A stretch of 64,000 bases of DNA from Flavobacterium branchiarum. Its GTDB lineage: Bacteria; Bacteroidota; Bacteroidia; Flavobacteriales; Flavobacteriaceae. Below are positions 18,889 through 28,189 of this stretch, piece after piece; position 1 is the stretch's first letter, and each line of letters starts with the position of its first letter. Location: the NCBI RefSeq assembly GCF_030409845.1, contig NZ_JAUFQQ010000003.1, forward strand, positions 1,426,001-1,490,000. Reading direction: 5' to 3'. Position numbers and translations under genes: made by a program. The notes under the pieces are model-generated. The model was not told the DNA's origin. It saw only the letters and a program-made list of their open reading frames with translations, and made no database searches.

Positions 18889-21800
18889 ATGTTAAAAACA
18901 TTTATAGAACGACCTGTATTATCGACGGTAATCTCAATTATCATTGTGATATTAGGATATATCGGGCTGACAGGACTGCCGATTTCACAATATCCCGAAA
19001 TCGCACCGCCTACTGTAGTAGTATCAGCTTCCTATCAGGGTGCCAATGCAGATGTAGTAATCAATAGTGTGATTGTTCCTTTAGAGGAACAGATTAACGG
19101 GGTTGAAAATATGACTTATATGACTTCTACCGCCAGTAATGATGGATCTGCCAGTATAAGTATTTTTTTTAAGCTGGGTACCGATCCTGATCTTGCGGCA
19201 GTAAATGTCCAGAACAGAGTTGCCAAAGCTTCAAATCTTCTGCCGGAAGAAGTTACAAAAGCAGGCGTTACCACACAAAAAAAACAAAGTAGTAATGTAA
19301 TGATCTTTTCTCTTTACAGTGATAATCCTTCATTTGACCAGAAGTTTCTTCAAAATTTTGCTAACATCAATCTGCTTCCAGAAATTAAACGCATCAATGG
19401 AGTAGGTGATGCAACTGTTTTTGGAAATATGGATTATTCGATGCGTATCTGGCTTAAACCAGACGTGATGGCTAATTATGGACTAATTCCCGAGGATATA
19501 AGCAAAGCGCTGGCAGAACAGAATGTAGAAGCTGCACCTGGAAAATTTGGAGAAAACGGCAGACAGTCTTTTCAATATACAATCAAATATACGGGCCGTT
19601 TAAAATCTGTATCTGAATTTGGAAATATTATAATTAAAGCAAATTCTAAGGGTGAAATATTAAGATTAAATGATTTGGCACGAATTGAGCTGGGAGCACA
19701 AAGCTACACCAGTACTTCAAAAACTAATGGAAAGCCTACTGTAGCGATAGCAATTTCCCAGACCGCAGGTTCCAATGCTCACGAGTTGATAGAGGAGTGC
19801 CAGGCAGTTTTAAAAAATGCAAGTAAAACTTTTCCTGAAGGTGTTAAGTATGTAGAACTTATTAATGCCAATGATTTTCTAAATGCGTCAATAGATAAAG
19901 TCGTGCACACTTTAATTGAAGCATTTATACTTGTTTTTATTGTGGTATTTATTTTTCTTCAAGATTTTAGATCAACTTTGATACCTGCCATTGCTGTACC
20001 GGTAGCAATTATAGGAACTTTCTTTTTTCTTAATTTATTTGGATTTACAATTAATTTGTTAACTCTGTTTGCTTTGGTTTTGGCCATTGGAATTGTTGTG
20101 GATGATGCCATTGTTGTTGTAGAGGCAGTGCATGCCGAACTCGATATGGGAGCAGGCTCTGCTAAAGAAGCTACCTCCAAGGCAATGAATGGAATCAGCG
20201 GAGCCATAATTTCCATTACTTTGGTAATGGGTGCAGTTTTTATACCAGTATCTTTTATAAGTGGCTCGACTGGTGTTTTTTATAAGCAGTTTGGTCTTAC
20301 GCTTGCTATTGCTATTGTAATTTCAGCTGTCAATGCATTAACATTAAGTCCTGCCTTATGTGCTTTGTTTTTAAAACCTCATAAAGATTCTGAATATCAT
20401 CAAAAAGGATTTTTGCAAAAATTCTACACTTCATTTAATGTTGCATTTGATGGAATGACCCTAAAATATAAAGGAGGAGTTGAGTTTCTCATTAAAAGAA
20501 AATGGGTAGCTTTTGGAACCATAATTATTTTTGGAGGATTATTTTACTGGTTGATGCAGACCACTCCTAAAGGATTTGTTCCCAGTGAAGATCAGGGAAC
20601 TTTGTTTGCAAATATAAGTCTGCCTGCTGGTTCTTCACTTGAAAGAACAACGGCAGTGACTGAGGAAATTGACAAGATCATCGGTAAAATTCCTGAAGTT
20701 GAAACAACTCTTAGAATAACTGGGAAGAATTTTATTGCTGGTGATGGAGGATCTTATGGAATGGTGGTTGTCAAATTGAAATCCTGGGATAAAAGGAAAG
20801 GTAAAGGACAGGATATTAATACAGTAATTGGCAAGCTCTTTGGCGCAACCTCTCATATTCGTTCAGCGAGTGTTATTTTCTTTGGTTCACCTACTCTTCA
20901 GGGTTTTGGTACCAGTAGTGGGTTTGAATTTCAGCTTCAGGATAAAACAGGAGGCGAACTCAGTAAATTTAATGATAACAGTAAAAAGTTTCTAACAGCA
21001 TTAAGAAAACGTCCAGAAATTCAATTTGCAACAACATCTTTTGATATCAACTTTCCGCAGTATAAAATGAAAGTAGATGTGGCAAGAGCAAAGCAGGCCA
21101 ACGTATCAGTGAGCAAGATTCTAAGCACAATGCAGGGCTACTATGGCGGGGTTTATTCGTCCAATTTTAATGATTTCGGGAAACAGTACAGAGTAATGTA
21201 TCAGGCAGATGACCAGTTTCGTGCCAATCCGGAAACGCTCAATAAAATTTATGTGCGCACAGATGATAATTTAATGGCTCCAATTTCAGAGTTCATTACA
21301 ATGGAAAAAGTTTATGGAGCTGAGGCGATTAACCGATTTAATCTTTTTACCTCTATAGCAGTACAGGGGGCTCAAAATGAAGGTTTTAGTTCAGGTGATG
21401 CTATTAATGCGGTAAAGGAAGTGGCACAGCAGACACTTCCTGCTGGTTATGGATATGAATTTTCAGGATTGACACGTGAGGAGATGTCGAGCGGTTCCCA
21501 GACCGTTTATGTATTTATTTTGTGTCTGGTTTTTATTTACTTCCTTCTAAGTGCGCAATATGAAAGTTACATAGTTCCTTTTTCAGTTTTATTTTCATTA
21601 CCGTTAGGACTTGCAGGAGCTTTTATATTTGCTAAGCTCTTCGGTGTAGAAAATAATATTTATCTCCAGATAACTCTTATTATGCTTATTGGACTTCTGG
21701 CCAAAAATGGTATTCTAATCGTTGAATTTGCACTTGCACGAAGAAGAGAGGGGTTAAGTATCGTGCAGGCTGCTGTTGAAGGAGCAGTGGCAAGATTAAG

Positions 21801-22008
21801 ACCCATTTTAATGACCTCGTTTGCATTTATTTTAGGTCTTGTCCCACTTATGATGTCCTCTGGTGCTGGAGCAGTAGGCAACAAGTCAATTGGGACAGGT
21901 GCTGTCGGGGGAATGCTTATAGGAACCTTATTGGGTGTTTTTGTTACACCTGCTTTATTTGTAGTTTTCCAATCACTGCAAGAAAGATTAAAAAAGGCCT
22001 CCTCTTAA
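18889..22008 (+). CDS. RND multidrug efflux transporter, HAE1/AcrB type
   Basis: 1039 residues, the usual size of HAE1 pumps. Starts 'MLKTFIERPVLSTVISIIIV' (first membrane helix). The proton-relay pair is in 'LAIGIVVDDAIVVVEAVHAE' (two aspartates of TM4) and the matching lysine in 'GLLAKNGILIVEFALARRRE' (TM10). Large periplasmic loops follow TM1 and TM7. It should exchange protons for export of hydrophobic drugs or detergents as a homotrimer with the adaptor upstream and the channel downstream. The substrate is unknown; the divergent LytTR system suggests inducible expression. Confidence 0.95.
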   Translation: MLKTFIERPVLSTVISIIIVILGYIGLTGLPISQYPEIAPPTVVVSASYQGANADVVINSVIVPLEEQINGVENMTYMTSTASNDGSASISIFFKLGTDPDLAAVNVQNRVAKASNLLPEEVTKAGVTTQKKQSSNVMIFSLYSDNPSFDQKFLQNFANINLLPEIKRINGVGDATVFGNMDYSMRIWLKPDVMANYGLIPEDISKALAEQNVEAAPGKFGENGRQSFQYTIKYTGRLKSVSEFGNIIIKANSKGEILRLNDLARIELGAQSYTSTSKTNGKPTVAIAISQTAGSNAHELIEECQAVLKNASKTFPEGVKYVELINANDFLNASIDKVVHTLIEAFILVFIVVFIFLQDFRSTLIPAIAVPVAIIGTFFFLNLFGFTINLLTLFALVLAIGIVVDDAIVVVEAVHAELDMGAGSAKEATSKAMNGISGAIISITLVMGAVFIPVSFISGSTGVFYKQFGLTLAIAIVISAVNALTLSPALCALFLKPHKDSEYHQKGFLQKFYTSFNVAFDGMTLKYKGGVEFLIKRKWVAFGTIIIFGGLFYWLMQTTPKGFVPSEDQGTLFANISLPAGSSLERTTAVTEEIDKIIGKIPEVETTLRITGKNFIAGDGGSYGMVVVKLKSWDKRKGKGQDINTVIGKLFGATSHIRSASVIFFGSPTLQGFGTSSGFEFQLQDKTGGELSKFNDNSKKFLTALRKRPEIQFATTSFDINFPQYKMKVDVARAKQANVSVSKILSTMQGYYGGVYSSNFNDFGKQYRVMYQADDQFRANPETLNKIYVRTDDNLMAPISEFITMEKVYGAEAINRFNLFTSIAVQGAQNEGFSSGDAINAVKEVAQQTLPAGYGYEFSGLTREEMSSGSQTVYVFILCLVFIYFLLSAQYESYIVPFSVLFSLPLGLAGAFIFAKLFGVENNIYLQITLIMLIGLLAKNGILIVEFALARRREGLSIVQAAVEGAVARLRPILMTSFAFILGLVPLMMSSGAGAVGNKSIGTGAVGGMLIGTLLGVFVTPALFVVFQSLQERLKKASS

Positions 22009-22037
22009 AATAATAGTAATCATCAATTAAGGATAAG

Positions 22038-23441
22038 ATGAATTTAAATAAAAATTATATTATATTGTTAGCCGTAGCTTTAAGTATGACATCTTGCAGG
22101 ATTGCTGATGTTTATAAAGAGCCTGAGGTAAAAAACGATGCTATTTACAGGACTGAAAAAACTCAGACAGACAGCCTATCTATTTCTACTATTTCATGGA
22201 AGGAATTTTTTACCGATCGCCAACTTCAGAATTTGATTATCGAGGGGCTGAATAATAACGTTGATATCAAGAACGCTGTTTTAAAGATAGCAGAATCCCA
22301 GGCAAGCCTCAGGCAAGCAAAACTTGGTTATTATCCGACAGTAGACGGTTCACTTAAAGTTACTAGAGCCAAGCAGTCTTTAAAAGCTCTTAATCTGGGA
22401 AGTTTTGCTAATCAGGTAAACCTTAAGACCACCATTTTACAGTTAGCAGCTTCTTCAAGTTGGGAAGCTGATATCTGGGGGAAAATTGGAAGCTTTAAGC
22501 GTCAGGCGCTGGTGAATTATCTTGAAACCGAAGCTGCACAGCGGGCAGTAAAGACACAATTAATATCAAACATTGTAACAAATTATTATTTATTGCTCTC
22601 TCTTGATAAACAATTGGATATAACCCAAGAAACGATTCAAAACAGAACAAAAGATGTTGAGACAATGATAGCGCTTAAAGAAAGTGCTGTTGTAACGGGA
22701 GCTGCTGTTGTTCAAAGTCAGGCTAATAAGCTATCTGCTCAGGTATCGGTACCTGATCTGAAAAGACAGATTAGAGAAACCGAAAATGCTATTAGCATAC
22801 TTTTAGGAAGGACACCTGATAAAATTGAAAGAACAACCCTAGAAAGCCAGATTACAGCCTCTAGAATAAATGTAGGGATATCATCTGATCTTTTAAAAAA
22901 TAGACCAGATATCCAGCAGGCTGAACTAAAGTTCCGATCGGCATTTGAAGAAGTGAATATTGCAAGAGCCAATTTTTATCCAAGTTTTACCCTTACAGCC
23001 GAAGGAGGTTTTTCTACTTTGAAAATTAAAGATTTTTTCAATAATTCTATTTTTTATAATCTGATCGGTGGACTGGCGCAGCCAATTTTTAGCCAAGGCA
23101 AAAACAAAGCTACTTTAACAATAGCTAAGGCTCAAAAGCAGGCAGCATTTAATACCTATCAGCAGTCAATTCTTAATGCTGGTAAGGAAGTTTCCGATGC
23201 TCTTTATTCTTATGAAAACGCATTGGAAAAACAAAATATCCGTAAGGAGCAGATTCTGTATTTGAATAAATCGGTCGATTATACAAAAGAGCTGTTAAAT
23301 TTTAGCTCAAACACCAATTATACGGATGTATTGACCTCTGAGCAGAACCTTCTTGCAGCGCGTTTAAGTAGTATTGATGATAAATTACAGGAATTACAAG
23401 CTATTATAGATCTTTACATCTCATTGGGTGGGGGGGTATAA
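22038..23441 (+). CDS. TolC-like outer-membrane efflux lipoprotein (NodT type)
   Basis: 467 residues with lipobox 'LSMTSCRIADVYKEP'. Two repeats of the OEP (outer membrane efflux protein) family: helical regions around 60-250 and 270-460, with 'NARANFYPSFTL'-type sequence ('NIARANFYPSFTLTAEGGF') and 'SWEADIWGKIG', a hallmark of NodT-type channels. It completes the tripartite pump; gaps of about 30 bp on each side indicate one operon. Confidence 0.93.
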   Translation: MNLNKNYIILLAVALSMTSCRIADVYKEPEVKNDAIYRTEKTQTDSLSISTISWKEFFTDRQLQNLIIEGLNNNVDIKNAVLKIAESQASLRQAKLGYYPTVDGSLKVTRAKQSLKALNLGSFANQVNLKTTILQLAASSSWEADIWGKIGSFKRQALVNYLETEAAQRAVKTQLISNIVTNYYLLLSLDKQLDITQETIQNRTKDVETMIALKESAVVTGAAVVQSQANKLSAQVSVPDLKRQIRETENAISILLGRTPDKIERTTLESQITASRINVGISSDLLKNRPDIQQAELKFRSAFEEVNIARANFYPSFTLTAEGGFSTLKIKDFFNNSIFYNLIGGLAQPIFSQGKNKATLTIAKAQKQAAFNTYQQSILNAGKEVSDALYSYENALEKQNIRKEQILYLNKSVDYTKELLNFSSNTNYTDVLTSEQNLLAARLSSIDDKLQELQAIIDLYISLGGGV

Positions 23442-23792
23442 AATTAGTTTTTATCTGATAGAAACACCAATTACATGGTGATTATTTGTTTGTTATACAG
23501 TTGGTTAATTTTTTTTGCAAAAATAGAGCTAGATTAAGTATGACTGTGTAGTGTGAAAAGGACAATTAAGTTTTTAAGCAGACTTAAATCATAGAATTCT
23601 GTAGGATGAATAAAAAAGATAGATAAAGAATTTTTAAAGGAGTAGAGTGAAATTCCAGCTCCTAATGCAGATCACCAAAAAGGCCTGTGCTGTAATAAAT
23701 TATGGTTGTAAATTTTTGAAAAGAGGTGAAATGTTTTGTATTAGGCATCATCTTGTATTGTTTTTAAAAATAACATGAAAAATAACTAAAAA
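23442..23792. other. intergenic gap, nothing recognised
   Basis: About 350 bp after the efflux operon with no open frame of note and no clear terminator hairpin. Confidence 0.45.
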
Positions 23793-24277
23793 ATGAAACA
23801 TAGCTTAAGAGATCTCCCTATTGATGGTAACCATTTTTTTACGGGAAAAATGCTGGGACATTTTACAGAACGGATAAAAAATTTATCCCCGCAGTCTAAA
23901 GCTTTGTGGGGTACAATGGCGGTAGACCAAATGCTTCACCATTTAAATTTAGCTTGTGGAAATTCGTCGGGTCATTTTAATCTTAAAGATGAAACTTTTT
24001 TTTATCCCGGACGGTATTTAAATGGCTTATAGTAGATCTGCTTCCGCAGATGCCTAAAGGGTTGAGACGTCCTTCAGGTTTAAGGATCCCAGTCAACAGC
24101 TATTATGATTTTGAACAGGAGAGAAACCTGCTACTCAAGATAATTACAGCTGCGATTACTAGTACCTCTGCTACGGAATGGAGTGAGCATGTAGCATTCA
24201 GTTATTTAACCCACAGACAGTGGGGTAAACTTTTATACAAACATATCGATTACCATCTAAAGCAGTTTAATGTTTAA
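23793..24277 (+). pseudogene. DinB/DUF1569-like gene split by a frameshift
   Basis: The first frame (23793-24032) encodes 'MKHSLRDLPIDGNHFFTGKM...WGTMAVDQMLHHLNLA', ending at TAG shortly after 'FYPGRYL'. The other frame, open from upstream of its ATG at 24050, continues 'KWLIVDLLPQMPKGLRRPSG...' to 'WGKLLYKHIDYHLKQF' at 24277. Joining both near 24015-24025 gives one protein of ~155 residues with the spaced histidines (HH and HIDYH) expected of DinB-like/DUF1569 proteins, which are putative metal-dependent hydrolases or thiol transferases. One base appears to be missing. It is either a decayed gene or a sequencing error. Confidence 0.65.
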
Positions 24278-24436
24278 AAACCAGCTGTATCAGTAAAAAT
24301 AGTTGCATAATCGCCATTGTAAAGTCTTGATTTTTAGATGTTTCATATCGATTTGAGTCTATTAAAAAAGTATATAACTGCAGCAGTATGAATTAGTAGA
24401 AGTTTATCTCAACTCATAATGTAAACATAATTCACT

Positions 24437-24580
24437 GTGAAGAAACGAAACATAGAAAAAGTGTATATAAAATATTGGCCGGAATACCCTCTTAATGATT
24501 CTGAAAAAACAAAGATGGCCAATTGGAATAAATTACGTTTAAAATTGTTTTCTTCAAAAAGTCTCATTGAAAATTTATGA
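24437..24580 (+). CDS. possible small ORF, unknown
   Basis: A GTG-initiated frame of 47 codons ('VKKRNIEKVYIKYWPEYPLN...') with balanced, non-repetitive composition lies in the gap between the broken DinB-like gene and the CxxC protein. I do not recognise it; it could be a small gene or the remains of a larger one. No clear ribosome-binding signal. Confidence 0.25.
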   Translation: MKKRNIEKVYIKYWPEYPLNDSEKTKMANWNKLRLKLFSSKSLIENL

Positions 24581-24654
24581 GTATATGGATTCAGTGAAAA
24601 TTTCTATATGGTAATAAACATTGCTACATTAATAAAGTTCCAAAGTTCATCTGA

Positions 24655-25002
24655 ATGAAAAAGAAATTAAATATTATTAATCTTCTACTGCCCCTGCTAG
24701 TATTATGTACAATATTGTTTGCAGTGGTGTATTCTTATGAACATATCTCTCATCATAAGCCAAATTCTACAAAGAAAGAATTTGTTAATTCGGGTAAGGT
24801 TGATTTTAAAATTCTAAAGGAGATCGAAGAATGTGCAGTCTGCAATTTTAAATTCAGTCCTGTTCCAACTTTTACTTTTGAGTCGTTTCAGTTTTATAGA
24901 AGAAGTAATTCAGCTCCGTTGATTTTCTTTTTTGCAATAAGCTATTCTGATTATTTTAAAGGTTATCTCTTTGCACTTCGCGGTCCCCCTATCTTTAAAT
25001 AA
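24655..25002 (+). CDS. small membrane-anchored CxxC protein upstream of TonB receptor
   Basis: 115 residues. One N-terminal membrane helix, then a histidine-rich start ('YEHISHHKPN'), a 'ECAVCNFKF' CxxC motif and a C-terminal 'LRGPPIFK'. The order helix / CxxC / terminal R-x-P-P resembles small DUF2946-like proteins that accompany metal-handling and TonB receptor genes in many Gram-negatives. It lies 266 bp upstream of the siderophore-type receptor, so a role in metal uptake or sensing is plausible but inferred. Confidence 0.6.
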   Translation: MKKKLNIINLLLPLLVLCTILFAVVYSYEHISHHKPNSTKKEFVNSGKVDFKILKEIEECAVCNFKFSPVPTFTFESFQFYRRSNSAPLIFFFAISYSDYFKGYLFALRGPPIFK

Positions 25003-25268
25003 TATCGCTTCGCAGGGCAATTCTCTTTTATGCTTTACCTATTTGATAATTATTTTTAACTGTACTACAGTTAGTCTTAAATTTTGTTTGTTAAGCGTAA
25101 AATATTAGTATTCTAGATACTACATTCATTAGGTAATCTGGAATAGAATCCAGCGGAAAATAGTTTGCTTTTATCCTAAAAACTTTAACAGTTATCTGCT
25201 CATAAAGTTTAGGGGCAAATGATGTTTGTATTTGCCTAGTTATTTTTATTAAACCCAATTAAATTTAC

Positions 25269-27584
25269 ATGAGAACTATTTTACTTTCTTCTTTACTTTT
25301 ATTATTTTACCTTCCGTCTTTTGCACAAGAAATTGCTAGCACAACTGAAAAACAAAAAAAAGTAGTAGCCTTATTTACTGAGTCTGATACCATAAAAAAT
25401 AAAAAAGAAGAGATTCTTAAAGAAGTTGTCCTAACAGTCAACAAACATCCAAAACCGGTAACTGTCTTACGTTCTGGATTAAAACCAATGGATGTTCCGC
25501 AAAGCGTTCAAGTTATTGATGCCCAGATGATAGAGCAACAGCAAGCCATTCGCCTGAGCGAAGTTATAAAAAATACTAATGGCGTTTATGTAGGTTCAGC
25601 CCGAGGTGGAGTGCAGGAATCATTATGGTCTAGAGGTTATGATATGTCTGCAAATAATATGTTTAAGAACGGTTTTCGTTATAATTCAGGGTCTATACCC
25701 GACGTTTCTTCTTTAGAAAAAGTAGAATTTTTAAAAGGAGGTTCTGCATTATTATTTGGAAATGTAGCCCCTGGCGGTATTTTGAATCTGGTAACGAAAA
25801 CGCCAAAATTTATTAAAGGTGGAGAGATCTCTATGCAGGCGGGAAGCTATGATTTTTACAAACCATCTGTAGATTTTTATGGACCAATAAACAGTTCAAT
25901 TGCTTACCGCTTTACTGGTTCTTATGAAAATTCAAAAAGTTTTAGAGATTATGTAAAAAGTGATCGTATATACATTAATCCTTCGTTTTTATTTAATATC
26001 TCTGAAAAGACGCACATAATAGTACAAGGAGATTATTTAAGTGCTGATTTGACTCCAGACTTTGGTACAGGAATTATTGGTAAGACTATTGTAGATCTTC
26101 CGCGTAATAGCTATTTAGGTACTCTTTGGGCAACAGGAAACACAAAATCATCTAGTGCTTCTATATTGTTTAACCATAATTTCACTAAAGATTGGAAATT
26201 ATGTTTTAATAGTTCATTCCAAAATTACGAAAGAACACAAAAATCGTCAGCTCAATTAAATATAATAGCGGCTAATGGTGACTTTAAACGTGGATTAACA
26301 CAAGCTGAAGCAGCTGAAAGAATATTTGGTAATCAATTAAGTCTACAAGGTGTTTTTAATACAGGAAGAATCAAACACCAAATATTTACCGGTGTTGATT
26401 TCGAAAATTCAATTGCTCCAAATTATACTTTTGGATTTTATGCCGATCGAGATGTAACAACTCCAATTACAACAGATGGGACTGTAATAAATTTGTTCAA
26501 TTTCGACTACAGAGCACAAAGTCTTGAGGCTCCCTTCAGCAGAATAACCCAGTTGGCCACAACTGATACACAAAGATTTGGGGTATATGCACAAGATTTA
26601 ATTTCGGTTACTTCCTATATCAAAGTTTTTGCTGGACTGCGCTGGTCTTGGCAGGATAGCGGAATTACCACAGCTAAAGAAGTTATTGAAAAAATCAATA
26701 ATGTAAATACCATCACAACCAATTATGAAAATGCTGTGTCAGTAGCTGGCGCTAAAACCATAAATAGTGCTTTCTCACCTAAAGTAGGTTTGGTAATTCA
26801 ACCCGACAGGAATTTGTCTCTTTTTGCAAGTTATTCGAATTCATTTACTCCTAATACCGGAACAACAGTGGATTTAAAAACGTTAGATCCTTCTATAATT
26901 GACCAATATGAAGCAGGTCTCAAAAAAGATTTCTGGAATGGAATTTTGAGCACAAACGTAACGGTATATCAAATATCGAATAATAATTTCGCCCAAACTG
27001 CACAATATTTAGCAGATGGTGTTACACAAAACGTAGATTCCTCCAAAAAAGAATTGGTAGGATCTACAAAAGGTAAAGGATTGGAGATCGATATTACTTC
27101 TAGACCAATTGTAGGTTTAAACATCAATGGTGGATATAGCTTTAACGAAACCAAAGTATCGAAATCTTCAGGAACTAATGGAAGTCTTGTTGCTGGCAAT
27201 GCCCTGACAAGAACGCCAAAACATACTGCCAATTTAAGCTTTTTCTATACATTTCCTGGTGGCGTACTTAAAGGAATCACTTTTGGAGCCATTGGAAACT
27301 ATATAGGAGACCGTACTGGAGGCTGGAATGATGATTATTTATGGACTGAAAAAACACCTTCAACTACTCCAAAGACATATATTGTAACGGTTCGAGATCG
27401 AAATATTCCCTTAGTAGGATACATGATATTTGATGCTTCTGTGGGTTATAATTGGAATAAAGTATCCATCTTATGTAAGTTATCAAATATCACAAACGAG
27501 TTAAATTATGTAGTACATGAAAATTACAGTGTAAATCCAATTGCTCCACGCCAAGTTATGACAAGTTTAAAATATAAATTTTAA
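25269..27584 (+). CDS. TonB-dependent siderophore-type receptor
   Basis: 771 residues. Signal peptide to about 'LPSFAQ', then a plug domain (~65-210: 'GLKPMDVPQSVQVIDAQMIE', 'SLEKVEFLKGGSALLFGN', 'APGGILNLVTKTP') and a 22-strand-like barrel ending 'RQVMTSLKYKF' with the terminal phenylalanine needed for outer-membrane insertion. The plug motifs are those of ferric-siderophore receptors of the FhuA type. No SusD partner follows, which also argues for iron/siderophore rather than glycan uptake. I found no clear Fur-type operator in the 266-bp upstream gap. Confidence 0.92.
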   Translation: MRTILLSSLLLLFYLPSFAQEIASTTEKQKKVVALFTESDTIKNKKEEILKEVVLTVNKHPKPVTVLRSGLKPMDVPQSVQVIDAQMIEQQQAIRLSEVIKNTNGVYVGSARGGVQESLWSRGYDMSANNMFKNGFRYNSGSIPDVSSLEKVEFLKGGSALLFGNVAPGGILNLVTKTPKFIKGGEISMQAGSYDFYKPSVDFYGPINSSIAYRFTGSYENSKSFRDYVKSDRIYINPSFLFNISEKTHIIVQGDYLSADLTPDFGTGIIGKTIVDLPRNSYLGTLWATGNTKSSSASILFNHNFTKDWKLCFNSSFQNYERTQKSSAQLNIIAANGDFKRGLTQAEAAERIFGNQLSLQGVFNTGRIKHQIFTGVDFENSIAPNYTFGFYADRDVTTPITTDGTVINLFNFDYRAQSLEAPFSRITQLATTDTQRFGVYAQDLISVTSYIKVFAGLRWSWQDSGITTAKEVIEKINNVNTITTNYENAVSVAGAKTINSAFSPKVGLVIQPDRNLSLFASYSNSFTPNTGTTVDLKTLDPSIIDQYEAGLKKDFWNGILSTNVTVYQISNNNFAQTAQYLADGVTQNVDSSKKELVGSTKGKGLEIDITSRPIVGLNINGGYSFNETKVSKSSGTNGSLVAGNALTRTPKHTANLSFFYTFPGGVLKGITFGAIGNYIGDRTGGWNDDYLWTEKTPSTTPKTYIVTVRDRNIPLVGYMIFDASVGYNWNKVSILCKLSNITNELNYVVHENYSVNPIAPRQVMTSLKYKF

Positions 27585-27615
27585 TCAAAACTTTACATTG
27601 CTATTTTAAGATTTT

Positions 27616-27751
27616 AAAGCTTTAGATTTCTATTTAGAGGAGTAAGAGATATTAAATTCTTCTTGTATAGATTAACCAACATAAAAGCTTTAGATCTCTA
27701 TTTAGAGGAGTCAGAGATATTAAATTCTTCCTCTTTAGATTAAATAACATT
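27616..27751 (+). repeat. 68-bp tandem duplication after the receptor gene
   Basis: Copy 1 (27616-27683) and copy 2 (27684-27751) share 'AAAGCTTTAGAT', 'CTATTTAGAGGAGT' and 'AGAGATATTAAATTCTTC' in the same order with about nine differences. No hairpin strong enough to be a terminator is seen. Function unknown. Confidence 0.8.
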
Positions 27752-27866
27752 TTTGCATAAACACAACTTTTGAACCTGATCCATTTTTGTCTCCCCACAG
27801 GTTTTAGTGTTGATCCGTTTTCGTCTTGATTCATAAAAAGGGATCCAGATTTTCACTGATTTTCGG

Positions 27867-27927
27867 GTATAAAAAAAGTCCTGAAGTAATTCAGGACTTT
27901 TTTGTGGGGAGAGCAGGATTCGAACCT
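27867..27927 (-). repeat. putative right attachment site overlapping tRNA-Tyr 3' end
   Basis: The 61-bp partner of 13498-13558 (three mismatches). Here the tRNA is complete, so this end keeps the native gene while the island extends from its 3' side towards lower coordinates. Confidence 0.8.
27871..27903 (-). terminator. terminator of tRNA-Tyr
   Basis: Stem AAGTCCTGAA / TTCAGGACTT with loop GTAA, flanked by runs of A and T on both sides, begins 2 bp after the tRNA 3' end on the minus strand. Confidence 0.85.
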
Positions 27928-27985
27928 GCGAAGTTCTCACAGCAGATTTACAGTCTGCCCTCGTTGGCCGCTTGAGTATCTCCCC
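27905..27985 (-). tRNA. tRNA-Tyr (anticodon GTA)
   Basis: On the minus strand the sequence begins GGGGAGATACTCAAG and ends TCTCCCC plus discriminator A; the acceptor arms pair over seven bases. The anticodon loop reads CTGTAAA, giving GTA. A long variable arm and the T-arm GGTTCGAATCC are present, as in class II tRNA-Tyr. CCA is not encoded. Confidence 0.95.
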
Positions 27986-28024
27986 AAAGCTCGTTTTATC
28001 TTGCGTTGTTCTGCTAGACGGGTG

Positions 28025-28032
28025 CAAATATA
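28025..28032 (-). promoter_or_regulatory. -7 element TATATTTG of tRNA-Tyr
   Basis: On the minus strand TATATTTG matches TAnnTTTG, 40 bp upstream of the tRNA 5' end. Confidence 0.5.
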
Positions 28033-28189
28033 GGGACACTTTTTAATTCTGCAAACAAAAAACATACTTAATTTTAAGTTTATTTTATGTTGTTTTTTAA
28101 ATCATTGGTATTGAATAAAATAAAATGAGACCACTAGGTGTTTTATATTTTAAATGTAGGTGGAATAGGATGATTTTGTTTTAAGTTTC

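Noticed and set aside
27740..28039. 99-residue open frame on the minus strand
   Set aside because: It translates the tRNA-Tyr gene and its terminator; the real feature is the tRNA.
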